DNA of 64,000 nucleotides from Sporosarcina sp. P2 (GTDB lineage: Bacteria > Bacillota > Bacilli > Bacillales_A > Planococcaceae): positions 186,001-250,000 of the forward strand of contig NZ_PDYY01000001.1 of the NCBI RefSeq assembly GCF_002743255.1, read 5' to 3'. The notes under the pieces are model-generated. The model worked only from the letters and a program-made list of their open reading frames with translations, did not search any database and was not told the origin of the DNA. A program made the position numbers and the translations under genes. This document shows positions 62,251-64,000 of the stretch, in pieces (positions within the stretch are counted from its first letter, which is position 1; every line of letters begins with the position of its first letter).

Positions 62251-63113
62251 TTAATCTTCTCCAATATATACGCAATCATTGCATCAGCGACGTTGATACC
62301 GGTGACGTTCAACAGGTTGCGGATATGTGCCGCGCCGTTCACTTCACAAACCAGGGGTTGTTCATCGGCACCGAATAACAAATCTACTCCTGCGAATTCT
62401 GCACCAACTGCTTTTGCAGCTTCCATAGCCAATGTTTCCTGAGCGGACGTCAATTTTACAACTTCAGCTACGCCGCCGTTCGTAATATTTGCGCGGAAAT
62501 CCGTCTCTGAATGGCGATACATGGCCGCAATGATTTGATCGCCCACTATATTGACGCGTAAGTCCCGCCCTCTACTTGTCTCGATGAACTCTTGAAAGAC
62601 ATAATCGACACCACGCAACTCATCGACTTTTTCATAGAAAGCTTCTTTCGTTTCGATCAAATACACTTTCATACCAAATGAGCCATGACCTTCTTTAATG
62701 ATCATGGGCAAGCTGAGCGTTTCAAGGACGTTCTCGTAATAGCCACTATCTGCAATCGAAAAGTTTGGATAGACCTTCGGTGCGATGATCGTTTTCGGCA
62801 TCGCGACACCGTGCTTCGCGAGTTCAAGATACTGCTTGGCTTTATTATCACATGTCTCAATAACTTCAGGATCATTGAAGACGGGGATTCCTGCATTTTT
62901 TAAATACTGTCCAAGCAATGTATCTTTATCGAGGAAGACGACGAAATCAGGGGCATCTTTTATCTGATTTTGCACATCCATCTGCACCTCATAATTTTTT
63001 AAGAGTGTCGCCTGTACCCCAACATTTTCTGCCGCTTCTTGTACAAGCCGCGCTTGATCGGCAAATTTATCACTCGTTAAACTACCATTATAAATAACCC
63101 AACAACTTTTCAA
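62247..63113 (-). CDS. ATP-grasp ligase, RimK-like, first of a tandem pair
   Basis: A 288-residue ATP-grasp protein. CWVIYNGSLTSDKFADQARL begins it. The substrate-facing section has VVFLDKDTLLGQYLKNAGIP and FNDPEVIETCDNKAKQYLEL. The ATP lid is LPMIIKEGHGSFGMKVYLIE. The C-terminal metal site is VGAEFAGVDLLFGADEQPLV followed by CEVNGAAHIRNL, with the E-V-N motif of RimK. TTG 63113 is preferred to GTG 63125 because AAAGGTGG lies 8 bases ahead of it and GTG lies inside. It is divergent from folC with 59 bp between. It heads the ATP-grasp/ATP-grasp/MBL operon. Confidence 0.9.
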   Translation of the reverse strand: MKSCWVIYNGSLTSDKFADQARLVQEAAENVGVQATLLKNYEVQMDVQNQIKDAPDFVVFLDKDTLLGQYLKNAGIPVFNDPEVIETCDNKAKQYLELAKHGVAMPKTIIAPKVYPNFSIADSGYYENVLETLSLPMIIKEGHGSFGMKVYLIETKEAFYEKVDELRGVDYVFQEFIETSRGRDLRVNIVGDQIIAAMYRHSETDFRANITNGGVAEVVKLTSAQETLAMEAAKAVGAEFAGVDLLFGADEQPLVCEVNGAAHIRNLLNVTGINVADAMIAYILEKIK

Positions 63114-63172
63114 TCCCCACGCCACCTTTGCTATACTGTATATAACTTAATTTTAGCACAGGAGGAATTTCT

Positions 63173-64000
63173 TTGATTCCAAAACTTGATGAATATAAAA
63201 AACAATTTGACATAATGAGTGACGACGAGATTAAACCTGGATTAGATGCAATAGAAAAGGCATTGGCGAGTGTATTGAACCCCGAGAAAGACTTGCGGAT
63301 TATTCATGTGGCGGGTACGAACGGGAAAGGTTCGACGATTGCAGTAATGGAAGCGGTGTTACAAGCGCATGGATTTGAGACCGGTGTGTTTTCTTCACCG
63401 GCCATATTGGATATATATGATCAGATTCGGATCAATGGAAAGCCGATTGCGCAAGAGGAATTGGAATATGTGTTTGAGGAGATGGAAGCAGCAGGATTGA
63501 GCGGTTTGCTGACGGACTTTGAATTGCTGACGGTGGCAGCGTTTTTAGCGTTCCGTAATGCAGGACCGGACTACGTCTTGCTTGAGACGGGGATGGGTGG
63601 TAGATACGACTGCACGAATGTGGTGACGCCTTTAGTGTCCGTCATCACGTCGATTGCGCTGGATCATACGGGGTTTCTAGGGGATTCAGTTGAAAAGATT
63701 GCCGCGCATAAAGCTGGCATTATTAAGCCGTATATTCCAGTCGTTGTAGGGGAATTTCCAAAAGAAGCGAAAGAGATTGTCTTGGCAGAGGCGAAGTCGA
63801 ATAAAAGTTTAGTACGTGCGTATGACGAAGAATTCACAATGAAGCAAGGAACTATGGAGACCTTCTGCGGTATGTATACATTTGAAATTCCGGTGCGTAA
63901 TATGAAAGGGCCACATCAAGCAATTAATCTTGCCGTTGCTCTAGAAGCATTATCATTGGCGGGGGTACCTTTAAAACAAGATCATGTGGCTAAAGCTGTA
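63173..64000 (+). CDS. folC: Folylpolyglutamate synthase/dihydrofolate synthase, cut by window end
   Basis: The first 276 codons of folC. TTG 63173 follows CAGGAGG. The P-loop reads IIHVAGTNGKGSTIAVMEAV. VLLETGMGGRYDCTNVV is the second signature; TSIALDHTGFLGDSVEKIAA with HKAGIIKP binds Mg-ATP. The enzyme adds glutamate to dihydropteroate and tetrahydrofolate. It normally follows valS in Bacillales; here it lies 7.2 kb away and shares a 59-bp divergent intergenic region with the ATP-grasp operon. The C-terminal third is outside the window. Confidence 0.97.
   Translation, partial: MIPKLDEYKKQFDIMSDDEIKPGLDAIEKALASVLNPEKDLRIIHVAGTNGKGSTIAVMEAVLQAHGFETGVFSSPAILDIYDQIRINGKPIAQEELEYVFEEMEAAGLSGLLTDFELLTVAAFLAFRNAGPDYVLLETGMGGRYDCTNVVTPLVSVITSIALDHTGFLGDSVEKIAAHKAGIIKPYIPVVVGEFPKEAKEIVLAEAKSNKSLVRAYDEEFTMKQGTMETFCGMYTFEIPVRNMKGPHQAINLAVALEALSLAGVPLKQDHVAKAV

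Overview
The window looks like chromosomal DNA of a low-GC Gram-positive bacterium of the order Bacillales. The evidence is the ysoA-tig-clpX-lonA-ysxC-hemAXCDBL-(spoVID-like)-valS-folC backbone, T-box and yybP-ykoY leaders, strong AGGAGG-type ribosome sites and frequent TTG/GTG starts. Missing lonB and ysxE, a short SpoVID-like protein and many acyl-CoA catabolic genes make a Planococcaceae (Sporosarcina-like) genome my best guess; that placement is inference.

Layout. (1) 1-7600 is a decaying catabolic block. It holds an acyl-CoA dehydrogenase with two frameshifts and a stop, intact SDR and enoyl-CoA hydratase genes, a dead IS630-type element, two small phage-like genes, a 276-bp inverted-repeat element, a sigma-54 activator with an in-frame stop and no 5' end, and the 3' end of a thiolase. 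The last two lie back to back, as if one deletion removed the shared divergent promoter region. (2) 7897-18116 is a divergent PucR-type regulator and an intact seven-gene operon in the order of B. subtilis yngJIH(HB)GFE. It encodes conversion of isovaleryl-CoA (leucine breakdown) to acetoacetate and acetyl-CoA. (3) 18648-36380 is accessory: a VOC/PhnB/AHSA1 cluster, a yoaS-yozG-like pair, a 650-residue orphan, a Mn riboswitch with its TerC gene, a carnitine-acyltransferase-like gene, a SET-domain protein, tRNA-Arg(CCT), a lipoprotein penicillin acylase behind a consensus promoter and a cre-like palindrome, an LCP ligase with an HTH-DUF1232 protein, an HD phosphohydrolase, and msrB and MDR remnants. 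(4) 36610-55918 is core: SIMPL, lipid kinase, ysoA, tig, clpX, lonA, ysxC, the full early heme operon, a 21-bp phased repeat array, a SpoVID-like protein, and T-box-controlled valS. (5) 55978-63113 is a 7-kb accessory insert between valS and folC. It ends in a translationally coupled trio of two ATP-grasp ligases and a metallo-beta-lactamase-fold hydrolase. (6) folC runs off the right edge.

How genes work together. The leucine operon forms one pathway: dehydrogenation, biotin-dependent carboxylation by three subunits, hydration, then HMG-CoA cleavage, with an acyl-CoA ligase to activate free acids. hemA-X-C-D-B-L makes uroporphyrinogen III from glutamyl-tRNA. Tig, ClpX and LonA form a folding and proteolysis group. 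The strongest candidates for undescribed biology are the ATP-grasp/ATP-grasp/MBL operon, the carnitine-acyltransferase-like protein, the 650-residue orphan and the 21-bp phased repeat array.
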